A DNA stretch of 12,863 nt from Prevotella sp. UBA746. GTDB lineage: Bacteria > Bacteroidota > Bacteroidia > Bacteroidales > Bacteroidaceae. The stretch covers positions 5,847-18,709 of the forward strand of contig DBKQ01000120.1 of the NCBI GenBank assembly GCA_002298545.1, given 5' to 3'. Each line of letters opens with the position of its first letter. Within the stretch, counting starts at the first letter, position 1. A program made the position numbers and the translations under genes. The notes beneath the pieces were generated by a model. The model made no database searches. It was not told where the DNA came from and saw only the letters and a list, made by a program, of their open reading frames with translations. This document shows positions 1 through 6,993 of the stretch, piece after piece.

Positions 1-56
1 TTCCGAGCGTGAGGATTTTATCTAAAGGGGAGGCGGGGGAGGGGAAGATTATAATG

Positions 57-1832
57 TTATCTCTCCTCCTTATAATAATGGGCATAGTTATAAAACGGCT
101 CCGTTACCACTTCGTCGAGCGATTCACGGAAAACATTTCCGTAAGGGTCGCGGGCGATAATCATTATGTCGGAATCAGGATGTTTAGGTTCATAATAATA
201 TAGGTGGTTCATTATGAGATAGCTGTTTTGCTTGCTGATAAAGCGGAAGCTTGTTGCCACCTCATACTTATGGTGGTATCCAGTGGCAAAGGCATCCTGC
301 CCCTTAGAGTCTATGCGGTGCATAGGATATTCCACTCCGTTCTCTTCGGCGTAGATACGCCAGCGGGAGTCGGCATTGAACACATTTGCTATTATTATGT
401 CCTTGCCGCGCGGCAAGTTCCAGTCGGCAGCATACGACTCTCCGTTGAAATCGGTATCTGCACGGAAGAGCGTCATCTGCTTTTGCGCATCCCAGAAGGT
501 TCCTTTATAATAGCAGTTGCGGAGATGCGTGCCGCTGAACGAATAGACGTAATATCCGTTCGGCGTACCACAGATGTTTACGTTCGACTGCCATATATTT
601 CCGCATGCAGCGGCATGACAATGTTCGAGCACATGGTGACCATCGTGCTCAATCTCGTGGTTGATGGCAAAATGGGTGTGTCCGCAGAAAAGTTCATAAC
701 CACGGAATTCCAGCAGCATAGACAGCAGCGAGGACAGTCGCGACGAGGCATAATGTCCTTTTTCTCCGGCATTGCCGATAGGATGGGCAAGATGAAACGG
801 ACTGTTGCCGAAGGTCAACGGGATATGGTAGCAAAGAATTACTTTTTTAGTCTTAGGCGTAAGCGAAAGGTCTTGCTGGAGCCATTTCATCTGGCGGTCT
901 GTGAGTTCGCCAGGAGAATAATAGCCCCCCTTGCGAAGGAACTGCACATTGTTGAAACAAACATAATGTTCCTCGCCACGGTCGAAAGAGTAGTCTGTCG
1001 GTCCCCAGTTCTCTTCCCATTTATGCAGATATTCGGGGTTGCCGTCCTGGTCGTGGTTTCCTATTACAGAGAACAGGCGCATCTCCGACGAGCCGAGAGC
1101 CTCCCTTATCTGTCGTTCGAGCATCGGATTATATCCTCCATAGTATTGAACGTCGTCGCCCATACTGAGTCCGTAGACCGGAGTACCTTGTGGCAGCGCC
1201 CGTATCGTCCGCCGTATATCAACCATCGTTTCAGTGGCAAACCTCTCGACGTCGCTCATTTCTATGTCGTTGTCGTCGGGGGTATTATAGTATGGATTAA
1301 AGGCATTGGTAACCTGCGGGTCGCCGATAACGATCATCTTGTAGCTCGTTTCAGTGCCGCCCGGCAGACGGGTCAGCGTGAAGTTATATCTAAACCTGTT
1401 TTTTAATATCGGCAGATAGAAATTCGCCGTGCGGTCAGTGGCGGAGTGTACCGGCACTTCGCAGTAGGAAGGCACGGAATAGAAGACGAAACGTGCGGCA
1501 GGGTCGTTCTTCAGCTTATACTCCCCAAGAGAATCCGTAAGCGTACATTCTATGCCGTTGCTGACGAGTACGCCGGCAACAGGCTTGCCGTCGGTATCGC
1601 GCAGTATGCCGCGGATAAACGGCATCATCTTTGGTTGAGCAGCAATAGAGTCGGTCGTCTTTTTCTGCATTTTCGGTTTAGCCTTTGCTGTTCGCTTTAT
1701 TATTGTTGTTCGCTTTTGCCTTGCGGGAGATGCGTCAGCAGCTTTTTTCTGTAGAAGCTTCATGGCAAAAGCTACAGCTATGGCGGTGCATGCCAAGGCA
1801 ACGACAGATATTATGATATACTTTATTTTCAT
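57..1832 (-). CDS. Calcineurin-like metallophosphoesterase with N-terminal membrane anchor or signal and Ig-like domain
   Basis: A 591-residue protein of the Bacteroidetes type that joins an N-terminal carboxypeptidase-regulatory-like beta domain (about residues 72-145, starting near FIRGILRDTDGKPVAGVLV), a calcineurin-like phosphoesterase core (about 164-412) and a C-terminal beta domain (about 440-585). Metal-site motifs are visible in order: GDPQ at 170-173, MGDD at 224-227, GNHD at 258-261, YHIP with H336, and GHTH at 384-387. The first motif has Gln where the classical GDxH has His, which I believe is usual in this subgroup. Residues 4-23 are hydrophobic and are followed by a Lys/Arg-rich linker (about 28-58), so the protein is membrane-anchored or exported. 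Whether AFA at 21-23 is cleaved is unclear. The ATG at 1832 lies about 25 nt below a -7 box and has no clear Shine-Dalgarno, as is common in this phylum. The family hydrolyses phosphoesters; the substrate cannot be told from sequence. Confidence 0.9.
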   Translation of the reverse strand: MKIKYIIISVVALACTAIAVAFAMKLLQKKAADASPARQKRTTIIKRTAKAKPKMQKKTTDSIAAQPKMMPFIRGILRDTDGKPVAGVLVSNGIECTLTDSLGEYKLKNDPAARFVFYSVPSYCEVPVHSATDRTANFYLPILKNRFRYNFTLTRLPGGTETSYKMIVIGDPQVTNAFNPYYNTPDDNDIEMSDVERFATETMVDIRRTIRALPQGTPVYGLSMGDDVQYYGGYNPMLERQIREALGSSEMRLFSVIGNHDQDGNPEYLHKWEENWGPTDYSFDRGEEHYVCFNNVQFLRKGGYYSPGELTDRQMKWLQQDLSLTPKTKKVILCYHIPLTFGNSPFHLAHPIGNAGEKGHYASSRLSSLLSMLLEFRGYELFCGHTHFAINHEIEHDGHHVLEHCHAAACGNIWQSNVNICGTPNGYYVYSFSGTHLRNCYYKGTFWDAQKQMTLFRADTDFNGESYAADWNLPRGKDIIIANVFNADSRWRIYAEENGVEYPMHRIDSKGQDAFATGYHHKYEVATSFRFISKQNSYLIMNHLYYYEPKHPDSDIMIIARDPYGNVFRESLDEVVTEPFYNYAHYYKEER

Positions 1833-1861
1833 TGACGTAAGTTGTTCTTTTGTTTCTCAAT

Positions 1862-1870
1862 GCAAATTTA
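1862..1870 (-). promoter_or_regulatory. Candidate -7 box of the phosphoesterase gene
   Basis: The minus strand reads TAAATTTGC, matching the Bacteroidetes sigma-ABfr -7 consensus TAnnTTTG. It sits 29 bp upstream of the phosphoesterase ATG, giving a predicted 5' UTR of about 25 nt. No convincing TTTG -33 box was seen at the expected distance, so this is a -7-only call. Confidence 0.5.
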
Positions 1871-1923
1871 AGAAAAATATCGTCTTCTTGTTACTGTTAT
1901 TAGAATTAATTGATAAAACAGCC

Positions 1924-2011
1924 TACCCTCACCATCCCTCACACTTACCCTCACACCTTGAAACACCGATAAACAGGGGCTCCAGAGGCTATGTGTGAGG
2001 GTGTGAGGGTA
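1924..2011. repeat. Inverted-repeat element made of CCCTCACAC / GTGTGAGGG units
   Basis: The left part holds three direct units in an 11-bp rhythm: TACCCTCACCA (1924-1934), TCCCTCACACT (1935-1945) and TACCCTCACAC (1946-1956). The right part holds two abutting TGTGAGGG copies (1994-2001 and 2002-2009). TTACCCTCACACC at 1945-1957 is the exact reverse complement of 2000-2012, a 13-bp perfect inverted repeat around about 42 bp of unrelated sequence. No ORF spans it convincingly. It lies between the candidate phosphoesterase promoter and the end of the lipoprotein gene. It could be an intergenic palindromic (REP-like) element, a small non-autonomous mobile element, a protein-binding site or a weak bidirectional terminator; the sequence alone does not decide. 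Confidence 0.7.
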
Positions 2012-2070
2012 AAATGACCGAAAAACATTTTCTTTTGTAACTTACAGCATTTGCTTATTTCGTAAATACG

Positions 2071-2113
2071 AAAACAGGAGGCAAAAGCCTATTTCTATAA
2101 GCTCTGTCTCCTG
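2071..2113 (-). terminator. Probable terminator of the lipoprotein gene
   Basis: On the minus strand CAGGAG (2113-2108) pairs with CTCCTG (2080-2075) and is followed directly by TTTT (2074-2071). The loop contains a second small perfect hairpin, AGGC-TTTT-GCCT. It begins about 35 nt after the lipoprotein stop codon. The T-tract is short, so the call is moderate. Confidence 0.5.
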
Positions 2114-2147
2114 CATGATTGTGTTTTAAAAAATATTACTGACCTAA

Positions 2148-2774
2148 TCAATTTATCTTAGTAATCTTAACCTCGTCCATACTGTCGTTGCCAGTCTTTA
2201 CGATCTCCACATAAAATTTCTTGTTGCGCTCCTTGAGCATGTCGGCTTTAATCTCAGAGAGGGCATCCCTAACGGCAGTTTCAGAAACCTTGGTGCCGTC
2301 ATCGTTTTTCACAGTTACGCTGCTTGTCTCCTTGGTGCCGTTATAGATGTTGTCGTCAATAAAAACCTCTTTTCCGTCTTTCATCACTTTAACCAGTGTG
2401 TATGAAAGGTTGTATGAGAAGTGGTATTCACTCTTCTTTATCTCCGGTGCATCCAGAATTTCGTCGTCGGCGCTGATATATTCCTCTATCTTGCCCGGAG
2501 CCTTAAGCAACGGAATCTCCAAAGTCTGCTCAGCCGTAGTACCATATACACCTTGATAAGTCTTGGTAAATCCGTCACTCTCCAATACCGTTCCGTTTAT
2601 CGTTACTCGCACGAAGTCGGCAAGGTCTTGCGACATACTGTATTTTGCCACGAGTTTCACGTGGTCTATCTGCATGCTCTTAGACTTGCTGTTGTCATCA
2701 TCATCACTACATGCAGAAAGCGACATGCCGAATACTATGGCAAACATTGCCATTAAAATAGTTTTAATCTTCAT
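2148..2774 (-). CDS. Predicted surface-exposed lipoprotein, function unknown
   Basis: A 208-residue protein starting with a type II signal peptide: hydrophobic stretch 5-18 and lipobox LSAC with the lipidated Cys at 22. The Cys is followed by SDDDD, matching the acidic lipoprotein export signal that sends Bacteroidetes lipoproteins to the outer face of the outer membrane (known for Bacteroides and Capnocytophaga). The remaining 180 or so residues look beta-rich and hydrophilic; no enzyme motif was recognised. The ATG at 2774 is supported by the well-placed signal peptide and by a promoter about 31 bp upstream. A candidate terminator follows, so it is probably monocistronic. I do not recognise the family beyond lipoprotein. 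Confidence 0.85.
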   Translation of the reverse strand: MKIKTILMAMFAIVFGMSLSACSDDDDNSKSKSMQIDHVKLVAKYSMSQDLADFVRVTINGTVLESDGFTKTYQGVYGTTAEQTLEIPLLKAPGKIEEYISADDEILDAPEIKKSEYHFSYNLSYTLVKVMKDGKEVFIDDNIYNGTKETSSVTVKNDDGTKVSETAVRDALSEIKADMLKERNKKFYVEIVKTGNDSMDEVKITKIN

Positions 2775-2804
2775 TTCTGTTTTTGTTTATACCATTTATG
2801 ACGT

Positions 2805-2835
2805 GCAAACTTACAGAAAAAATCTGACAATACAA
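2805..2835 (-). promoter_or_regulatory. Promoter of the lipoprotein gene
   Basis: The minus strand has TAAGTTTGC (2813-2805) as the -7 box and TTG (2835-2833) as the -33 box, 19 bp apart, fitting the Bacteroidetes TTTG-N19-21-TAnnTTTG promoter. The predicted 5' UTR is about 25 nt. Confidence 0.65.
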
Positions 2836-2881
2836 TAATTCTTATCGGAAAGTTTAATATTAGAAAACTAAAATTCGACAC

Positions 2882-5800
2882 TTACTTTATAAATTTCTTT
2901 CCATTCACGATATATATTCCCTTTGGCAGCGCAGACAGGTTGTTTGCACCGGCAATCCTTTCGCCACTGGCAGAATATATGCCGTCGGCAAATCTGGCGA
3001 TAGTCTGTATGCCGTCGTTTGCTGTGATGTCGCTGATGCTCGTGGCGTCATCCTCAATGCCGTTGATGTTGAGCTTCAGTTGGCTCAGGTCTACAGACTG
3101 TCCTGTCGTCGGGTCGGTATATTCAAACCAGCAGCGCAGACCCCTAAGTCCGTAGCCATTCGGCATATCGGGCACCTGATACATCACGTTGCTCTTCATT
3201 ATGTAGCAGTTGCCGCCCTTCAATGTCGGTCTATTGTTGATAATGGAGTTCACCCCGTCGGTAGTGGTGTATGTCTTGCACAGAGTGCCGTAGATTGTCA
3301 TCGTGCCCAGCGTCTCCGTGTCGTTGCTTGTTGCATAAGATGCCACGTAATTGGGATAATCCGAGGATATAGGATAATAGTATTCATCCGTCGTTTCGCT
3401 CTTCTGTTTCTTTCCGGCAAGTGTAACGGCGCCGAAGTCGAAATGGTTCTCGCCGACCTCCTTTCTTACAGTAGAGCCGTCGTTGAGAGTGATATCCACA
3501 TTATGTTTTGTTGATGACCCCTTCTCTTTGTCGGGCTTTATTATATAAGGTGTATATGCACGCAGCAATACGCCATTGGCGTTCGGCTCCTCGTAGGTGA
3601 AGAGGATATTCTTGTCGGTAAGGGCATATAGTTTGGCGAGTTTCGTGTTCTCGCCGAAAGCCTCCTTCACCTGAGTCTCGGTGAGCGCCACGGGCAGGAT
3701 GATAGTGTTCCAGTTGTTGCCGCTGTCGCCCTTCGAGAATGTGCGCTCCAGATGCAGCGGCTGCAGGTCGTAGGTGTATTTTGCCTTCTCGATATAGTCG
3801 AGATCGGTCCAATTCTCGCTGAGTACAAGATCCGGCTGCTCATCGACACCGTTGAACAACAGATGGAAATCATCGAATATCGTCATCTCATCCTTTGTAC
3901 TTACAGTTTTATTCGTCGTGTCGTCGCCCGTCTCATCCTCAAGCATCGGCACAAGACTTGCCTCCTCTGCCACTTCCACTCCGAAGCGCAGCGTTACAGG
4001 TTTGTCGTCAGACGCCTCGCGGATGAAAATCTTTACGCTGTTTTTGTATTTCTCCACATATTTTCCATCGTTAAGGTTCAGGTCGTTAATCTCCAATACA
4101 GCGTTGTACATCGGCATGTCGTCGGTGTAAGGCCAGCCGAGTTGATGGGCGCTTGGCTTTTTGAATTTAGCGATATCGTCGTCAGTCAAAGTTGTAAGTG
4201 TCTTCATCACCGGCTCCGACACCTGATTGTTGTCCACCCTCTGCACAAAGAGTTTTCCGTTGGCGTTTGTCATTCCGCCACACTGTATGGTATACCATCC
4301 CTTTCTATACACCTTGGCATCCTGATACAACCTGCCTCGTCCGCCGTTGTATATCATTGCACCCAAGGCTCTGCCGTGGTTGCTCAACATATTGTTGAAG
4401 GCTGTAGAATTGCCGTTATAGGTGTTGGTATATTTTTCATCCTTAGGATTCGTCTTGTAATACGTGTCCAAACCTATTTTCAGAGTTTCAGTATCCTCCA
4501 AGCCGTCATTCGTCCACTGAGCGAGTCGTGCACTCTCCCTCTCGAAGTTCGGGTCGGCAAGCATAAAGGTAAGGTCCACCTCGCCCTTCATCTGGCTACT
4601 CTCCGTATCGAGTAATTTATAATAGTCAGCCATGGAGATAATCTTCCAGTAGGCATTGGCGGCATTGCTGCCAAGCTCGGCAGGAGTGGTGGTGAGCAGT
4701 TCCACTCCCGTTAAGGTCTTGATATTCTCTCCGGTAGGGTCGTTATAATAGTTGCCGTTGTTGTCTTTCAGGTTGCTGCTCTTCACATATTCGCTTGTAG
4801 CCTGCATAAACATCTGGGTGTCCGTTTCAGCTGTCTTTTTCACGTCCTTGAATCCTTTGCCCTCCAATGTGTCCAGCTCCTGAACATAGTATTCATGTCC
4901 CTTGGTGAAGGTGATGGAGAAGGTGTACACTCCCTCTTGCCCGTCCACGGGGTCGATGCTCCACTGTCCTTCCTGCAAATACTTGTTGAGAACCGACCTG
5001 TCGGCATAAAGTCCTACGGAGCCATATTGCGCAGCTCCGCTGTCGTAGGCTGTTCGTGCCAGATAGTTTCCCTCTTTTTCTGCAGCTCCGCTTTTTTGGA
5101 AAGCTGATGAGATGAAATACGTCTGTTTGTTTTCCGACTTGCTCTCATAGGCATAGAGATAGTCATCATAATCGCCCATGATACCCGATCCGTTCTCCTG
5201 GTCAATAACATAGTATCCGTTGGCATCGATTTTTAGACTGCCGTCGGTGTTCTTTGCAAATCTCACGATGTCGCCAGCCAACTTCTCGTCGTATTTTATT
5301 ACGGGAATATGCGCTACGGCAAGTTCCGATACTAAATTTCCGTTCACATACAGTCCGTTTTTCGACAGCTTTAGCGTCAATGGCGTTGCCGGGTCAATGC
5401 TTTTGATTTTGATTTTTGTACCGTTGTTTATTTTTTTAGAGACATAGTCAATTTCAAGTTCCTTGTCGCTAATCCTGTAATATATATGCAGATTGTACGT
5501 AGCATCTTCTGCACCCCATGCAGCAATTTTGTTTCCGACAGACAGAATATTCTCTGCCACTCCTTTCTTGCATGTGCTTAAATCAATTTCAGCCTCAATC
5601 GACTGCGTGTTCTGATCGAAGTTAGTAACTTGTTCTGTAAATTTATTGCCCTTAGGAGCATATCCTTCATCGAAAAGGTTTTCTGAAGTCCCGTCTGTGC
5701 TGACAAGCCTCACATAATTATATGTAGCATTGCTTCTGCCGTCACCCTCTGCACTTCCAACCTGCAATGAGTTGAGATTGAGGATATTCGACAGATAATT

Positions 5801-6232
5801 GTCTGTTGTAATACCACCCGTGGTAGTATTCTCTGTGAGCGGATACCTCAGATAACAGGTATGCTTTTCTGTAGTGTCGTTCCTTCGCTGTAGCCAGAAC
5901 AGGTGAGCCACGTCTTTCAGCGTGGCATGCGTGCCCCAGTATCCGCCGAGACTCAGAAACTTCTTCTGCCCCACGTTGTAGAGCAGGAAAATCTTTGAAG
6001 CATCAGTTCGTGGCTGACCATTGGTAACATAATTTTTGAAAGTTTCGGGCGAGAGTTTGATGCCCGGCATCTTGTCGAGTTCTTCTGCCACGTGCACACT
6101 AATCTCCGTGCTTTCCTCGTTAGTGTTGTCTGTGTTATTGTCGGCAAAAGCCGGCATTGCATAGAGCGAGAACAATGTGCCCGCTGCTGCTATAATCGTG
6201 TTGTGTATCTTGTTCATATTTATATTAGGCAT
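2882..6232 (-). CDS. Very large secreted surface protein with Prevotella-type modules and a possible T9SS-like C-terminus
   Basis: About 1,116 residues from the ATG at 6232; the ATG at 6217 (MNKIHN) gives 1,111 and is equally plausible. An in-frame ATG at 6310 is rejected because the -7 box at 6254-6262 lies downstream of it. Using residue numbers from the 6217 start, the signal peptide runs to about residue 25 (AFA before DN). Residues 76-109 carry a module FLLYNVGQKKFLSLGG...GTHATL that is common in Prevotella secreted proteins. Residues 555-790 resemble a galactose-binding jelly-roll: DPNFE, then KGWYTIQCGG, VTLRFGV and IFDDFHLLF. Residues about 823-880 carry the recurrent WNTIILPVALTETQV...FGENTKLAKL motif. 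The end (LPKGIYIVNGKKFIK) resembles type A sorting domains of the type IX secretion system, but is short. No catalytic motif was seen. Role unknown; a surface binding or scaffold function is inference. Confidence 0.85.
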   Translation of the reverse strand: MPNINMNKIHNTIIAAAGTLFSLYAMPAFADNNTDNTNEESTEISVHVAEELDKMPGIKLSPETFKNYVTNGQPRTDASKIFLLYNVGQKKFLSLGGYWGTHATLKDVAHLFWLQRRNDTTEKHTCYLRYPLTENTTTGGITTDNYLSNILNLNSLQVGSAEGDGRSNATYNYVRLVSTDGTSENLFDEGYAPKGNKFTEQVTNFDQNTQSIEAEIDLSTCKKGVAENILSVGNKIAAWGAEDATYNLHIYYRISDKELEIDYVSKKINNGTKIKIKSIDPATPLTLKLSKNGLYVNGNLVSELAVAHIPVIKYDEKLAGDIVRFAKNTDGSLKIDANGYYVIDQENGSGIMGDYDDYLYAYESKSENKQTYFISSAFQKSGAAEKEGNYLARTAYDSGAAQYGSVGLYADRSVLNKYLQEGQWSIDPVDGQEGVYTFSITFTKGHEYYVQELDTLEGKGFKDVKKTAETDTQMFMQATSEYVKSSNLKDNNGNYYNDPTGENIKTLTGVELLTTTPAELGSNAANAYWKIISMADYYKLLDTESSQMKGEVDLTFMLADPNFERESARLAQWTNDGLEDTETLKIGLDTYYKTNPKDEKYTNTYNGNSTAFNNMLSNHGRALGAMIYNGGRGRLYQDAKVYRKGWYTIQCGGMTNANGKLFVQRVDNNQVSEPVMKTLTTLTDDDIAKFKKPSAHQLGWPYTDDMPMYNAVLEINDLNLNDGKYVEKYKNSVKIFIREASDDKPVTLRFGVEVAEEASLVPMLEDETGDDTTNKTVSTKDEMTIFDDFHLLFNGVDEQPDLVLSENWTDLDYIEKAKYTYDLQPLHLERTFSKGDSGNNWNTIILPVALTETQVKEAFGENTKLAKLYALTDKNILFTYEEPNANGVLLRAYTPYIIKPDKEKGSSTKHNVDITLNDGSTVRKEVGENHFDFGAVTLAGKKQKSETTDEYYYPISSDYPNYVASYATSNDTETLGTMTIYGTLCKTYTTTDGVNSIINNRPTLKGGNCYIMKSNVMYQVPDMPNGYGLRGLRCWFEYTDPTTGQSVDLSQLKLNINGIEDDATSISDITANDGIQTIARFADGIYSASGERIAGANNLSALPKGIYIVNGKKFIK

Positions 6233-6253
6233 AAAAAATGATTTCTTTTCTTC

Positions 6254-6262
6254 GCAAACATA
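6254..6262 (-). promoter_or_regulatory. -7 box of the large surface-protein gene
   Basis: The minus strand reads TATGTTTGC, a full TAnnTTTGC match, 22 bp above the ATG at 6232 and 37 bp above the ATG at 6217. No clear -33 TTTG was found. It lies in the gap between the 74-residue gene and the surface-protein gene, so the latter can be transcribed alone, although read-through from upstream is possible. Its position decides against the longer start at 6310. Confidence 0.55.
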
Positions 6263-6288
6263 AAGTGAATGATAGCGGGAATTAGAAG

Positions 6289-6513
6289 TCAATCCGCTCC
6301 GTTGTCCCAATCGTCCCAGAATTTTTTATTCTCTTGAACGCTATAATTCATCTTCTCATCGCTGACCTTGAAAAATTCCTCACTTTTGAAATCTTTCATT
6401 GTTCCAGGATTCTTGCCAATAGAACCTGTGTCGAATTGCCTGTAAAGCAATTCATCGCCCAATACAACTACATCGATTGTGGGTCTGATGTATTTATCCC
6501 TTTTCAATACCAT
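6289..6513 (-). CDS. Small protein of the Bacteroidales KYxxPxxxV type, function unknown
   Basis: A 74-residue ORF. The N-terminus MVLKRDKYIRPTIDVVVL fits a pattern I recognise from many short Bacteroidales proteins (K/R-Y-x-x-P-x-x-x-V-x-x-L), followed by an LL pair and an acidic tail ending FWDDWDNGAD. There is no hydrophobic signal or membrane segment, so it is predicted to stay cytoplasmic unless processed. Its own promoter lies at 6674-6704, leaving a leader of about 150 nt. It ends 57 bp before the start of the large surface protein, in the same orientation. The recognisable N-terminal pattern, the promoter and the absence of any competing gene argue that it is real. The function of such peptides is not known to me; a link to the neighbouring secreted protein is inference. 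Confidence 0.65.
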   Translation of the reverse strand: MVLKRDKYIRPTIDVVVLGDELLYRQFDTGSIGKNPGTMKDFKSEEFFKVSDEKMNYSVQENKKFWDDWDNGAD

Positions 6514-6550
6514 ACCTTAAATATTATAAAAACCTATTACTAAATTAACA

Positions 6551-6566
6551 TTCCTTCGATAAGGAA
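6551..6566 (-). promoter_or_regulatory. Perfect hairpin in the leader of the small-protein gene
   Basis: TTCCTT-CGAT-AAGGAA (plus-strand view) is a 6-bp perfect stem with a 4-nt loop. It falls inside the predicted untranslated leader (about 6514-6667) of the 74-residue gene, 38 nt before the ATG. No T-tract follows it on the minus strand. It may affect mRNA stability or translation; no known riboswitch class was recognised. Confidence 0.4.
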
Positions 6567-6673
6567 CGGCGCTGTAAAAAACGTATTGCGTTGCTATATA
6601 TATCGTCAATCTGTATACTCTTTCCTACACTCTTGTAACATAATAGAATTGACGTTGCGTTTACAAAGATAGT

Positions 6674-6704
6674 GCAAAGGTATTAAAAATATCATTACGA
6701 CAGA
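6674..6704 (-). promoter_or_regulatory. Promoter of the small-protein gene
   Basis: The minus strand carries TACCTTTGC (6682-6674), a full -7 match, with TCTG (6704-6701), one mismatch from TTTG, 18 bp further upstream. A second overlapping -7-like box, TATCTTTG (6671-6664), follows 2 bp downstream. Both predict a 5' leader of roughly 145-155 nt, unusually long beside the 15-30 nt leaders elsewhere in this window. Confidence 0.55.
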
Positions 6705-6911
6705 ATAATTTTACTCCTTTTATATCCATATTTAAATATATATATAGATAAATATCAAGATGATTACCTTTATACAACCGTTTCTTTGGCTATGTAACCA
6801 TCATTTTTTAGAACTGCACGGTTTATATAAATCCACGGCAAAGTAAAAAAAGAGCTCAAGCACAGAAGAATAAACAAGCTCATTATACTCTCGTTTAATC
6901 GTTTTTTATTT
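6705..6911. other. AT-rich divergent intergenic stretch with no supported gene
   Basis: This belongs to the 480-bp gap between the minus-strand small-protein gene and plus-strand ftsX. It is AT-rich. I see no tRNA, structured RNA or convincing terminator. A 37-codon minus-strand ORF (6883 to 6770) encodes a hydrophobic stretch, but it lacks a good promoter and I do not call it. Confidence 0.5.
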
Positions 6912-6931
6912 AAAATAAATGAATTTATTTT
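6912..6931. promoter_or_regulatory. AT-rich dyad overlapping the ftsX -33 box
   Basis: AAAATAAAT (6912-6920) and ATTTATTTT (6923-6931) form a perfect 9-bp inverted repeat with a 2-bp spacer. Its right arm overlaps the TTTG -33 element at 6929-6932. A second, overlapping dyad, TTTATTT-A-AAATAAA, lies at 6905-6919. This is a possible operator, but low complexity in AT-rich DNA makes chance a serious alternative. Confidence 0.35.
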
Positions 6932-6960
6932 GAAGTGAACGCTATTTAAACTAACTTTGC
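6929..6960 (+). promoter_or_regulatory. Promoter of the ftsX operon
   Basis: TTTG at 6929-6932, a 19-bp spacer and TAACTTTGC at 6952-6960 give an almost ideal Bacteroidetes promoter. The ftsX ATG lies 33 bp below the -7 box, so the 5' UTR is about 26 nt. It is the only strong plus-strand promoter seen in the window. Confidence 0.75.
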
Positions 6961-6993
6961 AGAAAATTCGAGTTTTTATAACCATTTTGCAAA

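Noticed and set aside
204..1406. A 400-codon open frame on the plus strand opposite the phosphoesterase
   Set aside because: It lies antisense to a gene with clear catalytic motifs, and its translation has no recognisable domain and looks like a shadow frame.
1833..2147. An insertion sequence remnant around the CCCTCACAC repeats
   Set aside because: No transposase fragment and no target-site duplication could be identified; only the inverted repeats are supported.
6233..6310. An upstream extension of the large surface protein to the ATG at 6310
   Set aside because: It would place the -7 box TATGTTTGC inside the coding region, overlap the small-protein gene and put 31 residues in front of a normal signal peptide.
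6770..6883. A 37-codon minus-strand ORF with a hydrophobic N-terminal half in the divergent intergenic region
   Set aside because: There is no good -7 box at the right distance and no recognisable family. It is short and AT-rich, so chance is likely.
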